Shown piece by piece: positions 51,917-62,203 of a stretch of 64,000 nucleotides of DNA; the stretch's first letter is position 1, and every line of letters begins with the position of its first letter. Source of the DNA: Lachnospiraceae bacterium AC2028 (GTDB lineage Bacteria > Bacillota > Clostridia > Lachnospirales > Lachnospiraceae). Both the position numbers and the translations under genes were made by a program. Location of the stretch: positions 124,001 through 188,000 of the forward strand of contig JNJD01000009.1 in NCBI GenBank assembly GCA_000702685.1, in the 5' to 3' direction. The notes beneath the pieces were generated by a model, which made no database searches, was not told the origin of the DNA, and worked only from the letters and a program-made list of their open reading frames with translations.

Positions 51917-52360
51917 ATGAGATCAGTTATCATTTATGCATCGACACATCACGGAAATACCAAAAAGGTAGTGGAAACAATCGCACAGAATTGCGGTGTG
52001 GAATTGGTCGATGCAACCAAAGTACATGAGAAGGATCTGTCGGAGTATGATCTGATCGGATTTGCTTCCGGTATCTTTTTTTCAAAGTTTGCGGAGCCTG
52101 TATTGAAGTTCGCAAGGGAGAATCTTCCGGAAAATAAGGATGTGTTCTTCATTGCTACCGCAGGAAATCCGATCCAGCTCAATTTCAAATCGATATCCGA
52201 TATCGCCGAGGAAAAGAAGTGTAACGAGCGCGGCAGATACCAGTGCAAAGGCTATGACACATACGGCCCGTTCAAGCTTGTCGGTGGAATCCAGAAGGGC
52301 CATCCGAATGAGGAAGAACTGAAGGCGGCGGTAGACTTTTATAAGAGTATTGATAAATAG
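51917..52360 (+). CDS. Flavodoxin
   Basis: A 147-residue flavodoxin. The FMN phosphate loop is YASTHHGNTKKVVETIA (residues 7-23), followed by LIGFASGIFFSKFAEPVLKF. The third flavin contact region is FIATAGNPIQL. Near the end KCNERGRYQCKGYDTYGPF has two cysteines. It would carry low-potential electrons in place of ferredoxin. SD AAAGGAG is good. It is transcribed between the XRE gene and an acyltransferase gene; no clear operon partner. Confidence 0.88.
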   Translation: MRSVIIYASTHHGNTKKVVETIAQNCGVELVDATKVHEKDLSEYDLIGFASGIFFSKFAEPVLKFARENLPENKDVFFIATAGNPIQLNFKSISDIAEEKKCNERGRYQCKGYDTYGPFKLVGGIQKGHPNEEELKAAVDFYKSIDK

Positions 52361-52462
52361 TATTCATAACTGCGATTAGTCGGGATTAAATACCGGGAGA
52401 TCATACTGTGAGCACTGCCTTGGAACCGGCATTATACATGAAACGAAGGTTCACGGAGAAAA

Positions 52463-53635
52463 ATGGAACGCAGAAGCAAATCCAATAAGAAATTCATGGT
52501 ATTGTCGGCAATCGGCATACTGATGGTTGTCGATCATCATACGTTCACGGCACTGAATCTGTTCGGAGATTATATCCCTTACAATTCGTTCTTTATGCCG
52601 ATGTTCGTCTTTATTTCCGGCTATTTCAACAGGGTGGACAGGAACACAAAGCTTCTCCCCTATATCGGAAAGAAGATAAAAAATCTCCTGCTTCCTTATC
52701 TGGGATTATCTGTATTCGTATTTTTGATCGAGCAGCTGATCAACTTCTATAAAGCGGGTGAGCCGTTCTCACTTCCCGGGTGGTATCTGCAATATATGCT
52801 CGAAAGGATCGTGACAATAGGATCGTTTGGCTCTATTGTCGAACCGATGTGGTTTGTTATCGCACTGTTTTCGACACTTCTGGTCTATGCAGTCTTTAAA
52901 AAACTCCTTTGCCGGATATGGAACAGCTATGTGATGTTGGTATTATTCTGCGGAATGAACGTGCTTGTGGTTTATCTTGCACAGAACACGGATCCGGAGG
53001 CACTGTCTCCTTACCTTGTTCCGCTGAAGGTTCTCTTTTTCCTGCCGTTCCTTGAGTTCGGTATCATATACAGAGATCATCTGGAGAAAAAGCATGAAGC
53101 TCTTCCGGTTGGCGGAAAGATCGCAATCCTTGCGCTGATGCTTGGAATTAATGCAATCCGCACAATGTATCTTCCGAGTTCCTATGATGTTGCATTTGAC
53201 AGCATCGATGATCTGTCCGGATTTACCAGTCCATACCTTGTCACGCCGCTTGTTTCATCGATCATCGGTATCCTTTTCTGGCTGACATTAACGGATCTTA
53301 TAGAAAAACCGGTATCCGGAAGCAGGTTTGTAAATTATATGTCCTGCAATACCTTCTGGATAATGGGCCTGCATATCCTATTTTTCAATATCCTCAACTG
53401 CATCCTTCTTGCGATTGATGAGAATATTGTCGGGCTGCTGTATTTCGATACGGAATTTTTCCGTGAATCTGAGTGGTACTATTGGGAAATCAGTCCGGAT
53501 TTTAAACTGATCTATGTTGTTTTCGGTATCCTGGGACCTCTTTTCATTAAGCGGATATGGGATATGATATATTTGCTGATAAGAAAGCCGTTTGCCAAAA
53601 AACAGCCGTCTGTCGGTGACCGGTCCGAAGCTTGA
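52463..53635 (+). CDS. Acyltransferase 3-family membrane protein
   Basis: A 390-residue protein with about ten membrane helices. The first helix carries the acyltransferase_3 (OafA/WecH-like) signature, ILMVVDHHTFTALNLFG, with the active-site His region, followed by FFMPMFVFISGYFNR. Members transfer acyl groups to sugars or polymers on the outer membrane face. No glycan genes are adjacent, so the acceptor is unknown. A terminator follows. Confidence 0.85.
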   Translation: MERRSKSNKKFMVLSAIGILMVVDHHTFTALNLFGDYIPYNSFFMPMFVFISGYFNRVDRNTKLLPYIGKKIKNLLLPYLGLSVFVFLIEQLINFYKAGEPFSLPGWYLQYMLERIVTIGSFGSIVEPMWFVIALFSTLLVYAVFKKLLCRIWNSYVMLVLFCGMNVLVVYLAQNTDPEALSPYLVPLKVLFFLPFLEFGIIYRDHLEKKHEALPVGGKIAILALMLGINAIRTMYLPSSYDVAFDSIDDLSGFTSPYLVTPLVSSIIGILFWLTLTDLIEKPVSGSRFVNYMSCNTFWIMGLHILFFNILNCILLAIDENIVGLLYFDTEFFRESEWYYWEISPDFKLIYVVFGILGPLFIKRIWDMIYLLIRKPFAKKQPSVGDRSEA

Positions 53636-53694
53636 AATCAGACAGGCAGCCGGACATGAATAATTGTATACATGCATAATCGGCATGAGATGTT

Positions 53695-53735
53695 AAAAGA
53701 GTCAGAAATGTACGATTTTCGGGCTCTTTTTTCTT
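53695..53735 (+). terminator. Terminator after acyltransferase gene
   Basis: An imperfect stem, with AAAAGAG/CTCTTTT at the base (53695-53701, 53724-53730) and GAAA/TTTC inside, ends in a T-rich run. Confidence 0.75.
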
Positions 53736-53808
53736 TTTATAACAGATTAAATGTGGTAAAATTTACTTTTGTGATTGACTGAATCTTTAAGTCTTTTAGG
53801 AGGTTTTT

Positions 53809-54294
53809 ATGGCCGGATTACAGGAAGCAGCCGTAAAGCAGATCGAAGAGATCTGTGACAGGTACTGCGACGAAAAGACCCCGCTCATGATGATCCTGAG
53901 CGACATCCAGAATGAATACGGATACATTCCGCTGGAAGTTCAGGAGATAGTGTCGGCAAAGACCGGAATATCGGTCGCTGAGATCTACGGGGTTGTCACT
54001 TTCTACTCTTTCTTTTCACTTACTCCCAAGGGAAAATACGTCATTGGCTGCTGCCTCGGAACGGCATGCTATGTAAAGGGCGCCCAGAATGTCATCGACA
54101 GATTCTCTGAGCTTCTCGGCATACGTCCCGGTGAGACTACCGAAGACGGACTTTTCACCCTGGATGCGCTCAGATGCATCGGAGCCTGCGGTATCGCCCC
54201 TGCGGTAAGCATTAACGGCAAGGTTTACCCCAAGGTTGAGACCGGACAGGTTGAAGGCATCATCGAATCCTACAGAAAGGAGGCATCGGCGTGA
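53809..54294 (+). CDS. hydC: Hydrogenase NuoE-like subunit (HydC)
   Basis: HydC is the thioredoxin-like [2Fe-2S] subunit of NADH- and ferredoxin-linked trimeric [FeFe] hydrogenases. The 161-residue protein has the NuoE pattern: YGVVTFYSFFSLTPKGKY, then four cysteines in CCLGTACYVKGA and LDALRCIGACGIAPA. SD AGGAGG precedes it. It overlaps hydB by 4 nt. In HydABC complexes this cluster links the NADH module to the hydrogenase chain. Confidence 0.93.
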   Translation: MAGLQEAAVKQIEEICDRYCDEKTPLMMILSDIQNEYGYIPLEVQEIVSAKTGISVAEIYGVVTFYSFFSLTPKGKYVIGCCLGTACYVKGAQNVIDRFSELLGIRPGETTEDGLFTLDALRCIGACGIAPAVSINGKVYPKVETGQVEGIIESYRKEASA

Positions 54295-56180
54295 ACAGGA
54301 TCAATACTGTTGAAGAACTTGAACAGAAGATAGCTGGCTGTACGGGATGCGTCGATTCCAAACTTACCGGTGCGGATGAAAAGAGACATATCGTTCTTTG
54401 CGGCGGTACCGGATGTCTTTCGAGCAATTCAAAAGAGATCATGGAAAAGTTCAGGACCGTCCTTGAAGAAAAAGGCCTCTCGGATAAAGTGACCGTCAAT
54501 CTTGTCGGATGCTTCGGTTTCTGTTCTCAGGGACCTTTCGTCAAGATCTATCCCGAGAACACTCTCTACCGCATGGTCAGTGAAGCTGATGTCGAAGAGA
54601 TTGTCGAGCAGGATATCATTAACAATAAGATAGTGGAACGGCTTCTTTATGTTGAACCCGTTACGGGAGACAAGGTTTCAAGCCAGGAAGACATCAACTT
54701 CTATAAGAAACAGCGCCGCGTAGCACTTCACGGATGCGGTGTCATCAATCCCGAAGAGATAGACGAAGCGCTCGGAATGGGTGCATTCCAGGGACTTAAG
54801 AAGGCGCTCTCAATGACTCCTCAGGAAGTTGTACAGGAGATCCTTGAATCCGGACTCCGCGGAAGAGGCGGCGGCGGATTCCCTGCAGGCCGTAAGTGGT
54901 CCTTTGCACAGGCTTCCGTAAGCGATGAAAAGTATGTCGTATGTAACGGCGACGAGGGTGATCCCGGAGCATTCATGGACCGTTCCATCCTCGAAGGAAA
55001 TCCTCTTGCGGTAATAGAAGGCATGATGATCGCAGGATATGCGATCGGTGCTTCGAACGGATATTTCTATGTACGCGCCGAGTATCCCATCGCGGTAAAC
55101 AGACTCAAGATCGCCATAAAGCAGGCGCGTGAGATCGGACTTCTCGGAGAGAACATCCTCGGAACGGGATTCAACTTCGACTGCCATATCAGACTCGGCG
55201 CAGGTGCATTCGTCTGCGGAGAAGAGACAGCTCTTCTCAATTCCATCGAAGGAAAGCGCGGAATGCCCAGACCCAGACCTCCTTTCCCCGCAGTAAAGGG
55301 ATTGTGGCAGAAGCCCACCATAGTTAACAATGTCGAGACTCTCGCATGTGTTCCCTTCATCATGAGAGAAGGAGCTGCGGAGTTTGCCAAGGTCGGAACC
55401 GAAGGCTCCAAGGGAACCAAGGTATTCGCTCTCGGCGGAAAAGTAAATAATGTAGGTCTCGTCGAGGTTCCCATGGGAACGACCCTCAGGGAACTTGTTT
55501 ACGATATCGGCGGAGGCATCCCGGGCGGAAAGAAGTTCAAGGCGATCCAGACCGGCGGTCCTTCCGGCGGATGCCTTACGGGAAAATATCTTGATGAGCC
55601 CATTGATTTCGATAACCTCGTACAGAAGGGATCGATGATGGGATCCGGCGGTGCGATCGTAATGGATGAAGACAACTGCATGGTCGACGTTGCAAAGTTC
55701 TATATGGAATTCATCTGCGATGAGTCCTGCGGTAAGTGTTCACCCTGCCGTATCGGTACCAAGAGAATCCTCGAGATACTCACCAAGATCACCGAAGGCA
55801 AGGGCACCATGGAAGACCTCGATGTCCTTGAAGAACTCAGCACCACCATCCAGAAGAATTCACTCTGCGCTCTGGGACAGACTGCGGCAAACCCCGTAAA
55901 CTCTACCCTCAAGCATTTCAGAGACGAATATATCGCACACATCGTAGATAAGAGGTGCCCCGCACATGTCTGCAAGAGCCTTATGCAGTACAAGATCGAT
56001 CCCGATAAATGTATCGGATGCGGAATGTGTGCAAGAAACTGCCCTGCGGGTTGTATCGAAAGAACGGATTACATTCCCGAAGGACACAAGCTTGCTTCGT
56101 TTAAGATCGATCCCGAAAAGTGCGTTAAGTGCGGCCTGTGCATGAGCAACTGTAAATTCAAGGCGATCGACAAGGAATAG
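54291..56180 (+). CDS. hydB: Hydrogenase NuoF-like NADH-binding subunit (HydB)
   Basis: A 629-residue subunit. Residues 1-120 are a thioredoxin-like [2Fe-2S] domain (CGGTGCLSSN; VGCFGFCSQGPFVK). The NuoF core holds the NADH/FMN site (SGLRGRGGGGFPAGRKW; CNGDEGDPGAFMDRS). The NuoF [4Fe-4S] ligands are CGKCSPCRIGTKR and a later Cys. Two C-terminal ferredoxin-type [4Fe-4S] motifs follow (CIGCGMCARNCPAGC; CVKCGLCMSNCKF). This matches HydB of electron-bifurcating hydrogenase. Starts at GTG 54291. Confidence 0.95.
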   Translation: MNRINTVEELEQKIAGCTGCVDSKLTGADEKRHIVLCGGTGCLSSNSKEIMEKFRTVLEEKGLSDKVTVNLVGCFGFCSQGPFVKIYPENTLYRMVSEADVEEIVEQDIINNKIVERLLYVEPVTGDKVSSQEDINFYKKQRRVALHGCGVINPEEIDEALGMGAFQGLKKALSMTPQEVVQEILESGLRGRGGGGFPAGRKWSFAQASVSDEKYVVCNGDEGDPGAFMDRSILEGNPLAVIEGMMIAGYAIGASNGYFYVRAEYPIAVNRLKIAIKQAREIGLLGENILGTGFNFDCHIRLGAGAFVCGEETALLNSIEGKRGMPRPRPPFPAVKGLWQKPTIVNNVETLACVPFIMREGAAEFAKVGTEGSKGTKVFALGGKVNNVGLVEVPMGTTLRELVYDIGGGIPGGKKFKAIQTGGPSGGCLTGKYLDEPIDFDNLVQKGSMMGSGGAIVMDEDNCMVDVAKFYMEFICDESCGKCSPCRIGTKRILEILTKITEGKGTMEDLDVLEELSTTIQKNSLCALGQTAANPVNSTLKHFRDEYIAHIVDKRCPAHVCKSLMQYKIDPDKCIGCGMCARNCPAGCIERTDYIPEGHKLASFKIDPEKCVKCGLCMSNCKFKAIDKE

Positions 56181-56193
56181 GAGGAAACCTAAA

Positions 56194-57966
56194 GTGGCAC
56201 TTATCAATATAAAAATAGAAGGTCTCCCCTATCAGGTAGAAGAGGGCCTTACAATACTTGAAGCCGCAAAAAAGTGCGGCTATGAGATCCCTTCACTCTG
56301 TGCATATAACCATGGAGAATGTAACCAGGGATCCTGCCGTGTCTGCCTTGTAGAGGCAACCGGCGCAAGAGGACTCGTAGCAAGCTGTGTTTATCCCGTT
56401 GCTGAAGGGATGGAGATCACCATCTCATCTCCCACCGCAACCGCAGCAAGAAGGCACAGCGTAGAGCTTCTTCTTTCCAATCACAACCAGAACTGCCAGC
56501 AGTGCGACAAGAACGGAAAATGTGAGCTTCTTCACGTGGCCAACATCACCGGCGCAAGGGAAAATGCATTCGGCGGAGTTCACAGCGAGACCCATTATGA
56601 TGAGATCGCACCCGGACTGGTAAGAGATACTTCAAAATGTATCCTTTGCGGAAGATGTATCGAAAGATGCAAGAATGCACACGGACTCGGAATTCTCGGA
56701 TACGAGAACAGAGGCTTCAATGTATTCGTTTCACCCGCACAGGACAGATCGTTTGCGGAATCTCCCTGCATCCAGTGCGGACAGTGCGTAAACGTATGTC
56801 CCACCGGTGCTCTTATGGAGCATTCGGAGATCGACAAGATCGATGAAGCATTTGCCGCAGGCAAGGTTGTCATCGCCCAGGCAGCTCCCGCAGTCAGGGC
56901 AGCTATCGGTGAGGAATTCGGTTACAAGATCGGAACTCCGGTCACCGGCAAGATGATCGCCGCTATGAGAAGACTCGGATTCAAGAGAGTATACGACGTC
57001 AACTTCGGTGCAGATCTCACCATCATGGAAGAGGGAACCGAGCTTCTCGGAAGGATCAAGAATAACGGAGTTCTTCCGATGATCACATCCTGTTCACCCG
57101 GATGGATCAATTATGCGGAGTATAACTACGCAGATCTTCTTCCCCATCTTTCATCCTGCAAGTCACCTCACCAGATGCAGGGTGCGATCATCAAGTCATA
57201 CTGGGCCGAGCAGAACGGAATAAAGCCCGAAGATATCTTCGTTGTGTCCGTAATGCCCTGCACGGCTAAGAAGTACGAAAGACAGAGAGAGCAGATGAAG
57301 GTGAACGGCAACTGGGATGTTGACGCAGTTATCACCACCAGAGAACTTGCCCGCATGATCAAGAGAAGCGGTATCATGTTCAACAGACTTCCCGATGAAG
57401 ACTGGGATCAGGATATCATGGGCGATTATTCCGGCGCTGCTGTCATCTTCGGTGTTACCGGCGGTGTTATGGAAGCCGCACTCAGGACCGTTTATTACAA
57501 GCTTACCGGCAAAGAGTCCGATCCCATTGAGTTCACGGCTGTAAGAGGTCATGATGCGGGAATCAGGGAAGCATCCGTGGATGTTAACGGAACAACGATC
57601 AATGTAGCGATCGCATCCGGCATGAAGTCTGCCAAGGTTCTTCTTGATGAGATCAAAGAAGGAAAGTCCAAGTATCATTTCATCGAGATCATGGGATGTC
57701 CCGGAGGATGTATCAACGGCGGCGGCCAGCCTTACGTCCGTGAGTTCTTCCTTCCCAATGAGGATGATGATATCGTCGACACCTACAAGGAAAAGAGGGC
57801 ACAGGCTCTTTACAGCGAGGATGAGAGACAGACATTAAGACAGTCTCACAACAATCCCCAGATCAAAGAGCTGTATGAGAAGTTCCTCGGCGAGCCCAAT
57901 TCACACAAGGCGCATGAGCTCCTTCACACCACATATGCGGGAAGAGAGCGTTTCCCCGCAAAGTAA
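56194..57966 (+). CDS. hydA: NADH-linked [FeFe] hydrogenase catalytic subunit (HydA)
   Basis: HydA reduces protons to H2 at the H-cluster, using electrons from ferredoxin and NADH via HydBC. The 590-residue protein has an N-terminal [2Fe-2S] domain (ECNQGSCRVCLV), a His-Cys cluster (NHNQNCQQCDKNGKC), two [4Fe-4S] motifs (CILCGRCIERC; CIQCGQCVNVCP) and the H-cluster motifs TSCSPGW, MPCTAKKYE and EIMGCPGGCINGGGQP. L1 reads TSCSPGW rather than TSCCPGW, a variant I recall in NADH-linked enzymes. Starts at GTG 56194 after GGAGG. Hydrogenase maturases are not in the window. Confidence 0.95.
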   Translation: MALINIKIEGLPYQVEEGLTILEAAKKCGYEIPSLCAYNHGECNQGSCRVCLVEATGARGLVASCVYPVAEGMEITISSPTATAARRHSVELLLSNHNQNCQQCDKNGKCELLHVANITGARENAFGGVHSETHYDEIAPGLVRDTSKCILCGRCIERCKNAHGLGILGYENRGFNVFVSPAQDRSFAESPCIQCGQCVNVCPTGALMEHSEIDKIDEAFAAGKVVIAQAAPAVRAAIGEEFGYKIGTPVTGKMIAAMRRLGFKRVYDVNFGADLTIMEEGTELLGRIKNNGVLPMITSCSPGWINYAEYNYADLLPHLSSCKSPHQMQGAIIKSYWAEQNGIKPEDIFVVSVMPCTAKKYERQREQMKVNGNWDVDAVITTRELARMIKRSGIMFNRLPDEDWDQDIMGDYSGAAVIFGVTGGVMEAALRTVYYKLTGKESDPIEFTAVRGHDAGIREASVDVNGTTINVAIASGMKSAKVLLDEIKEGKSKYHFIEIMGCPGGCINGGGQPYVREFFLPNEDDDIVDTYKEKRAQALYSEDERQTLRQSHNNPQIKELYEKFLGEPNSHKAHELLHTTYAGRERFPAK

Positions 57967-57976
57967 AACAGGGTAG

Positions 57977-58021
57977 AGGCTTACGCTGTTTCAAAAGTAG
58001 TCAGCAGGCTTACGCTGTTTC
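57977..58021 (+). repeat. 16-bp direct repeat downstream of hydA
   Basis: AGGCTTACGCTGTTTC occurs at 57977-57992 and again at 58006-58021, 29 bp apart, between the hydA stop and the terminator. Confidence 0.8.
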
Positions 58022-58033
58022 GGAAGATGAAAA

Positions 58034-58069
58034 AATATCCCCGGATACCGCACGGTATTCGGGGATATT
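58034..58069. terminator. Bidirectional terminator between hydA and ABC permease
   Basis: A stem of about 16 pairs (58034-58050 with 58053-58069, one G-T pair) is flanked by A and T-rich ends between convergent genes. Confidence 0.88.
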
Positions 58070-58084
58070 CTTATATATGGAAGA

Positions 58085-60598
58085 TCATCTTTTTCGTATG
58101 ACTGCGACGGGAACGATCGCCGATATGATCAGGAATGCGGGGATGCAGGCTATGATCGGCCAAATAACGAATTTATAGGAGAACATGATCATTCCACCCG
58201 CAAGTGCATTTACGATCAGGTAATTTAAGAACAGTCCGACGGTAAGTACAAGGGTAAAAGTCAGGATCACATGTATGATTCCTTCTCCTATGAGCATTTT
58301 GGTCTGCTGCTTTCCTGTCATTCCGATCGCTCTGAGAACTTCAAGCTCTTTCTTGCGTTCATGGATGGATGTGTAGGTGAGGTTTACGAAGTTCATGACA
58401 CCGATCAATGCAAGGATCAGGCTCAGCGCTCCGCCTACGACCAGAAATACCCTGACCATATCCTCAAAGGATTCGAGATAAGTCTCTCTTGATTCATAAC
58501 CGAGCATGGGGCTTATCTCCGAGCAATACTCAGCAACCTTTTCTTCCGCATTGGCATATGCTTCTTCGTTCACATTGAAGAACAGTTTCATGGCTCCGTC
58601 GGAATCGGCGTGCTCCAGATATTCATCACTGGGAAGGGTGAAATAAGTATCCATTCCGTGACCGTGCTTGGGACCCATTGAATATATCAGATCTCCTATA
58701 GCCATAACTTCATATTCTTCGGTGCTTCCGTCCTGAAAGCATACACTTACCTTATCACCGACCCTGTACAAGGCGTACTCGGTATCGTCCTTACTTGATT
58801 CGAATAAGGATGATACGATCACGTAATTGCCCGAGGAAAACTTCTCCCAGTCGGGATCTCCCGAATCGATATCCATATTGTCAAAGACGAACTCATCAAC
58901 GCCATACACATGAGAAGATATAACTTGATTTTCATACACCAATCTGTCGTAGGATTCCTTTGCATCTTGGTCATACACAAACCTGTCCGTATAAGCTTCA
59001 TATAGATCCTTCATTCTTTCATACGGCGTGCCCTCAACATGCTGAAGGGATTCACTCATGTATACCGCACCGATATCTGTGATGCCGGGGATAGCTGACA
59101 GCTCAGCAATGTCGGATTGCAATACTCCGTCGTATATTTCGCCCCCAAGGTTTCTGTTTAACATCGAACCGTCGCATACGGTAAAATCGGAACTTGCAAA
59201 GTTTCTTATAAACTTGTTTCTGTCGAAGCTTTCAGTGATCGAAACCGTGACATTTATCATGATCACACTGAGTGCCAGTGACAGTACAACAACAAATGAC
59301 TTTTTCTTATTTCTCTTTAAATTTTCTCCGGCCATGGAAAAAGGAGTGACTTTTCTGCTCTTTTTTTTCTTTGACAGATGTGACCCCGTATATTCACTGT
59401 ATCTGACTGCTTCAACGGGAGAGATCTTCTTCACGACTTTACAGGGCTTGATGCAGCTTATTCTTATGGTGATCCACGAGAAAAGCGCGCTCAGTGCGAA
59501 GATCAAAACTCCGGGATGGATCTCGCAGTCAACGTCCAAAAAGCCTTTTGTTATGAAGGGAAGCAGGACAACGGACACCAGGTATCCTGCGATCATTCCC
59601 AAAGGAATGCCGGCAAGTCCGAGAATGGCAGCCTGTCTGATGATAAGCCTCTTAAGCTGTTTGTTTGTGGTTCCGACAGTCTTCAGCAGTCCGTAATATC
59701 TGATCTCCGATGAAACGGCAATGTAGAAAATATTATAGATGATCAGATATCCCGAACCCATTATGAGTATGAGGATGAATGTTATCATGATCACCGAAGT
59801 GGGATCTGCTTTTGCCGAAACATATGCCCAGTTAATTCCTTCGTTAACCTCGGGACCAAAACCCAGTCTTTCCTTAAGGTTATTCATCTGTCCCTGCAGA
59901 TCGAAGGTCCGGGGGAAATTAAAATCCGGATTAATGGAGCCGGCATAGCTCTGATTCATAAGATGAGCTTCTTTATCTGCGGCATCCTTCCATGCCGGGG
60001 CATATGCTTCCTGAAATGCTTTCGAAACATAGATCTGGTTTGCCATTACGGCGGAGGGTTTTTCCCAATATCCGCTCACAATGAAATCAAATTCACGGAC
60101 TGTTACTCCGTCGCATATGATCAGGTGTATAGACTGTCCGATCTCATGAGGCACACCGAAATCATCAAGCACCTGTGTGCATGTTGCGATCTCGTTCATT
60201 TCTTCCGGCAATCTTCCCACGCTCGGAAGGCTGAATGATGTCTCTGCACTTTCCGGTGTTGTGTACCTTATTTCGGTATAGTCTTCATACAACTCTTCGT
60301 TAGCTACAGATCCTACGATGATATTGTAGGATAGGTCCCTGATAACTATATCTGTTTTGAGGACTTCGAATTCTTCCTCGGTCAGGAACTTGAAGCCTGC
60401 ATGAGAGCTTGTTCCGACCTGGAGCAGTGTGCTTTGTTCAATTGACTTAATGATGCTTCCCGAGACGGTAAAGAGAGTGGTCAGCATCATTGTGGAGAGA
60501 ATGATCGCAGCCGTAAGGATCACATTTCTCCGCATATTTGCGAACATGCTCTTCCTGCAGAGATTGTCTATGCATTTTTTGTTCTTAACATTACGCAT
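58085..60598 (-). CDS. ABC transporter permease, FtsX/MacB type
   Basis: An 837-residue permease with one N-terminal helix, a large extracellular domain, three helices (about residues 270-385), another single helix (near 440), a second extracellular domain and three C-terminal helices. This is the duplicated FtsX-domain layout of peptide or lipoprotein transport systems. ATG 60598 is preferred since AAAGGA lies upstream; an in-frame GTG at 60607 lacks spacing. It overlaps the ATPase gene by 8 nt. Linked to a two-component system, which suggests response to envelope stress or antimicrobial peptides. Confidence 0.85.
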   Translation of the reverse strand: MRNVKNKKCIDNLCRKSMFANMRRNVILTAAIILSTMMLTTLFTVSGSIIKSIEQSTLLQVGTSSHAGFKFLTEEEFEVLKTDIVIRDLSYNIIVGSVANEELYEDYTEIRYTTPESAETSFSLPSVGRLPEEMNEIATCTQVLDDFGVPHEIGQSIHLIICDGVTVREFDFIVSGYWEKPSAVMANQIYVSKAFQEAYAPAWKDAADKEAHLMNQSYAGSINPDFNFPRTFDLQGQMNNLKERLGFGPEVNEGINWAYVSAKADPTSVIMITFILILIMGSGYLIIYNIFYIAVSSEIRYYGLLKTVGTTNKQLKRLIIRQAAILGLAGIPLGMIAGYLVSVVLLPFITKGFLDVDCEIHPGVLIFALSALFSWITIRISCIKPCKVVKKISPVEAVRYSEYTGSHLSKKKKSRKVTPFSMAGENLKRNKKKSFVVVLSLALSVIMINVTVSITESFDRNKFIRNFASSDFTVCDGSMLNRNLGGEIYDGVLQSDIAELSAIPGITDIGAVYMSESLQHVEGTPYERMKDLYEAYTDRFVYDQDAKESYDRLVYENQVISSHVYGVDEFVFDNMDIDSGDPDWEKFSSGNYVIVSSLFESSKDDTEYALYRVGDKVSVCFQDGSTEEYEVMAIGDLIYSMGPKHGHGMDTYFTLPSDEYLEHADSDGAMKLFFNVNEEAYANAEEKVAEYCSEISPMLGYESRETYLESFEDMVRVFLVVGGALSLILALIGVMNFVNLTYTSIHERKKELEVLRAIGMTGKQQTKMLIGEGIIHVILTFTLVLTVGLFLNYLIVNALAGGMIMFSYKFVIWPIIACIPAFLIISAIVPVAVIRKR

Positions 60599-61277
60599 TT
60601 TCGGCACCGTCCTTTGTGATCACATGTCCGTCTTCAATGCGGATGATCCTGTCCGCCATCTGGGCAATCTCTTCATTATGCGTGATCATGATCATTGTCT
60701 GCCGGAACTTTGCACTTGTAGTCTTGAGGAGCCCAAGAACATCCTGGCTTGTCTTGGAATCGAGATTTCCGGTGGGTTCGTCCGCGAGGACAAAGGAAGG
60801 CTTTGTTGCGAGTGCCCTTGCGATCGCAACTCTCTGCTGCTGTCCTCCCGAGAGCTGATTGGGCATGCTGTTTACCTTCTCGGAAAGGCCGATGATATTT
60901 ATGATCTCTTTGACGAATTCTTCGTCAACATCATTTCCGTCGAGCTGGATAGGAAGAACGATGTTCTCATATACATTGAGGACCGGTACCAGATTGAATG
61001 CCTGGAATACGAAACCGATCTTTCTTCTTCTGAAAATGGTGAGTTCCTCATCCTTGAGGGAGAAGATGTCCTTGCCGTCCACGAATACTTTGCCTTCGGT
61101 GGGGCGGTCGAGTCCGCCGAGCATGTTGAGAAGTGTGGATTTTCCGCTTCCGCTCGTTCCGACTATCGCAACGAACTCGCCCTGCTCAATGCTTATGTTT
61201 ACACCGTCTATGGCTTTAACGGGTGCGGTGCCCTGTTCGTAGTATTTTTTCAGATTTTCGGTTCTTAAGATTTCCAT
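60591..61277 (-). CDS. ABC transporter ATP-binding protein (MacB/LolD type)
   Basis: The 228-residue ATPase belongs to the LolD/MacB group. Walker A is GTSGSGKST (about residues 36-44), the signature [15 protein letters not shown], and Walker [17 protein letters not shown]. It pairs with the downstream FtsX-type permease. SD GGAGG lies just upstream. An inverted repeat followed by T residues on this strand sits between the histidine kinase gene and this SD, so expression may be separated from the upstream regulators. Confidence 0.93.
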   Translation of the reverse strand: MEILRTENLKKYYEQGTAPVKAIDGVNISIEQGEFVAIVGTSGSGKSTLLNMLGGLDRPTEGKVFVDGKDIFSLKDEELTIFRRRKIGFVFQAFNLVPVLNVYENIVLPIQLDGNDVDEEFVKEIINIIGLSEKVNSMPNQLSGGQQQRVAIARALATKPSFVLADEPTGNLDSKTSQDVLGLLKTTSAKFRQTMIMITHNEEIAQMADRIIRIEDGHVITKDGAENA

Positions 61278-61290
61278 TTATGACCTCCAT

Positions 61291-61327
61291 AAAAAATATG
61301 CTAAGCACTTTGATGTACTTAGCATAT
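61291..61327 (-). promoter_or_regulatory. Terminator-like hairpin between kinase and ABC genes
   Basis: ATATGCTAAG (61296-61305) and CTTAGCATAT (61318-61327) form a perfect 10-bp inverted repeat with a 12-nt loop. On the minus strand it is followed by six T, then the SD of the ABC gene. It could be a terminator, an attenuator or a response-regulator operator. Confidence 0.65.
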
Positions 61328-61359
61328 CAATACAATCTAACGAGGGTCTTTCCGAAATA

Positions 61360-62202
61360 TTACAGTTCTGACACATTTGGGAAAAATATCTCAAATGTGC
61401 TTCCTTTTCCCGGAGCCGACTTAACCTTTATATATCCGCCCTGCTCCTCCGCAAGCTGCCTTGCAAGGTATAAGCCTACGCCGATTCCTTCATTATCACT
61501 GGCCTGCCTGCTTCTGTAGAATCTTGCAAAGAGCTTGGGGATTTCCTCTTCCCCGATACCGATCCCGTGATCTTCGACGCTTATACAGGAGAACATTTCA
61601 AAGGTATTGATCCTAAGCTTAATATCTGTTCCCTCACCCGAATACTTGATCGCATTATCGATTATGTTAAAGACAGCTTCGGTCGTCCACTTAAGATCGA
61701 TATTTGCCTTTGCATCCGTACCTTCGGACAAAATGAGTTCTATGTTCTTAAGCTTTGCTTTGGGAAGAGCCTGATCATATGCTCTTTTCAAAACGGTCAT
61801 AAGGGAATTTGTTTCGGGCTGAAGCCTGAAGATGCCCGTTTCAAGTCTCGACATCTTGACCAGTGCGGTTATGAGATCCTCGAGCTTCCTGCTCTGTGAA
61901 TGGATCTCCTCCGCATATTCCTTCAGTTCTCCGTCCGCTTTTTCTCCGAGCAGTTCGGAGTACATCATTATATTGGTAAGAGGAGTCTTGGTCTGATGCG
62001 AAATATTGGTGATAAGCTCTTCGATGTTTTCCTTTTCCTCACGCAGTTTCTTCTCGGAGATTGAGGAGGTGGTGAGGTAACGCATAAGCTTGCTCTGAAG
62101 CTTTGAAAGCTCGCTCTCATCAAAGTTTTTTTCTTCGAACTCACCGCTTATCGCATCATCGAGCATCTTATTCAGGAGATTGTATTCCGTGTATCTGAAC
62201 AT
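61360..62202 (-). CDS. Sensor histidine kinase without membrane segments
   Basis: A 280-residue kinase. It starts with a ~60-residue helical linker, then the H-box NISHQTKTPLTNIMMYSE (phospho-His), N-box NIIDNAIKYSG, and ATP-binding boxes DHGIGIGEEEIPK and GIGVGLYLA. No membrane helix is present, so it senses from the cytoplasm or through a partner, possibly the ABC permease. It starts 1 nt after the response regulator stop. Confidence 0.88.
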   Translation of the reverse strand: MFRYTEYNLLNKMLDDAISGEFEEKNFDESELSKLQSKLMRYLTTSSISEKKLREEKENIEELITNISHQTKTPLTNIMMYSELLGEKADGELKEYAEEIHSQSRKLEDLITALVKMSRLETGIFRLQPETNSLMTVLKRAYDQALPKAKLKNIELILSEGTDAKANIDLKWTTEAVFNIIDNAIKYSGEGTDIKLRINTFEMFSCISVEDHGIGIGEEEIPKLFARFYRSRQASDNEGIGVGLYLARQLAEEQGGYIKVKSAPGKGSTFEIFFPNVSEL

Positions 62203-62203
62203 A

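Noticed and set aside
56200-57966. H-cluster L1 motif TSCSPGW considered as a loss of a conserved cysteine.
   Set aside because: I recall this variant in NADH-linked trimeric hydrogenases, and all other ligands are intact, so it is not treated as a defect.
61360-62202. Histidine kinase considered as an N-terminally truncated pseudogene.
   Set aside because: It starts 1 nt after the response regulator stop with intact catalytic boxes, and soluble kinases of this length exist.
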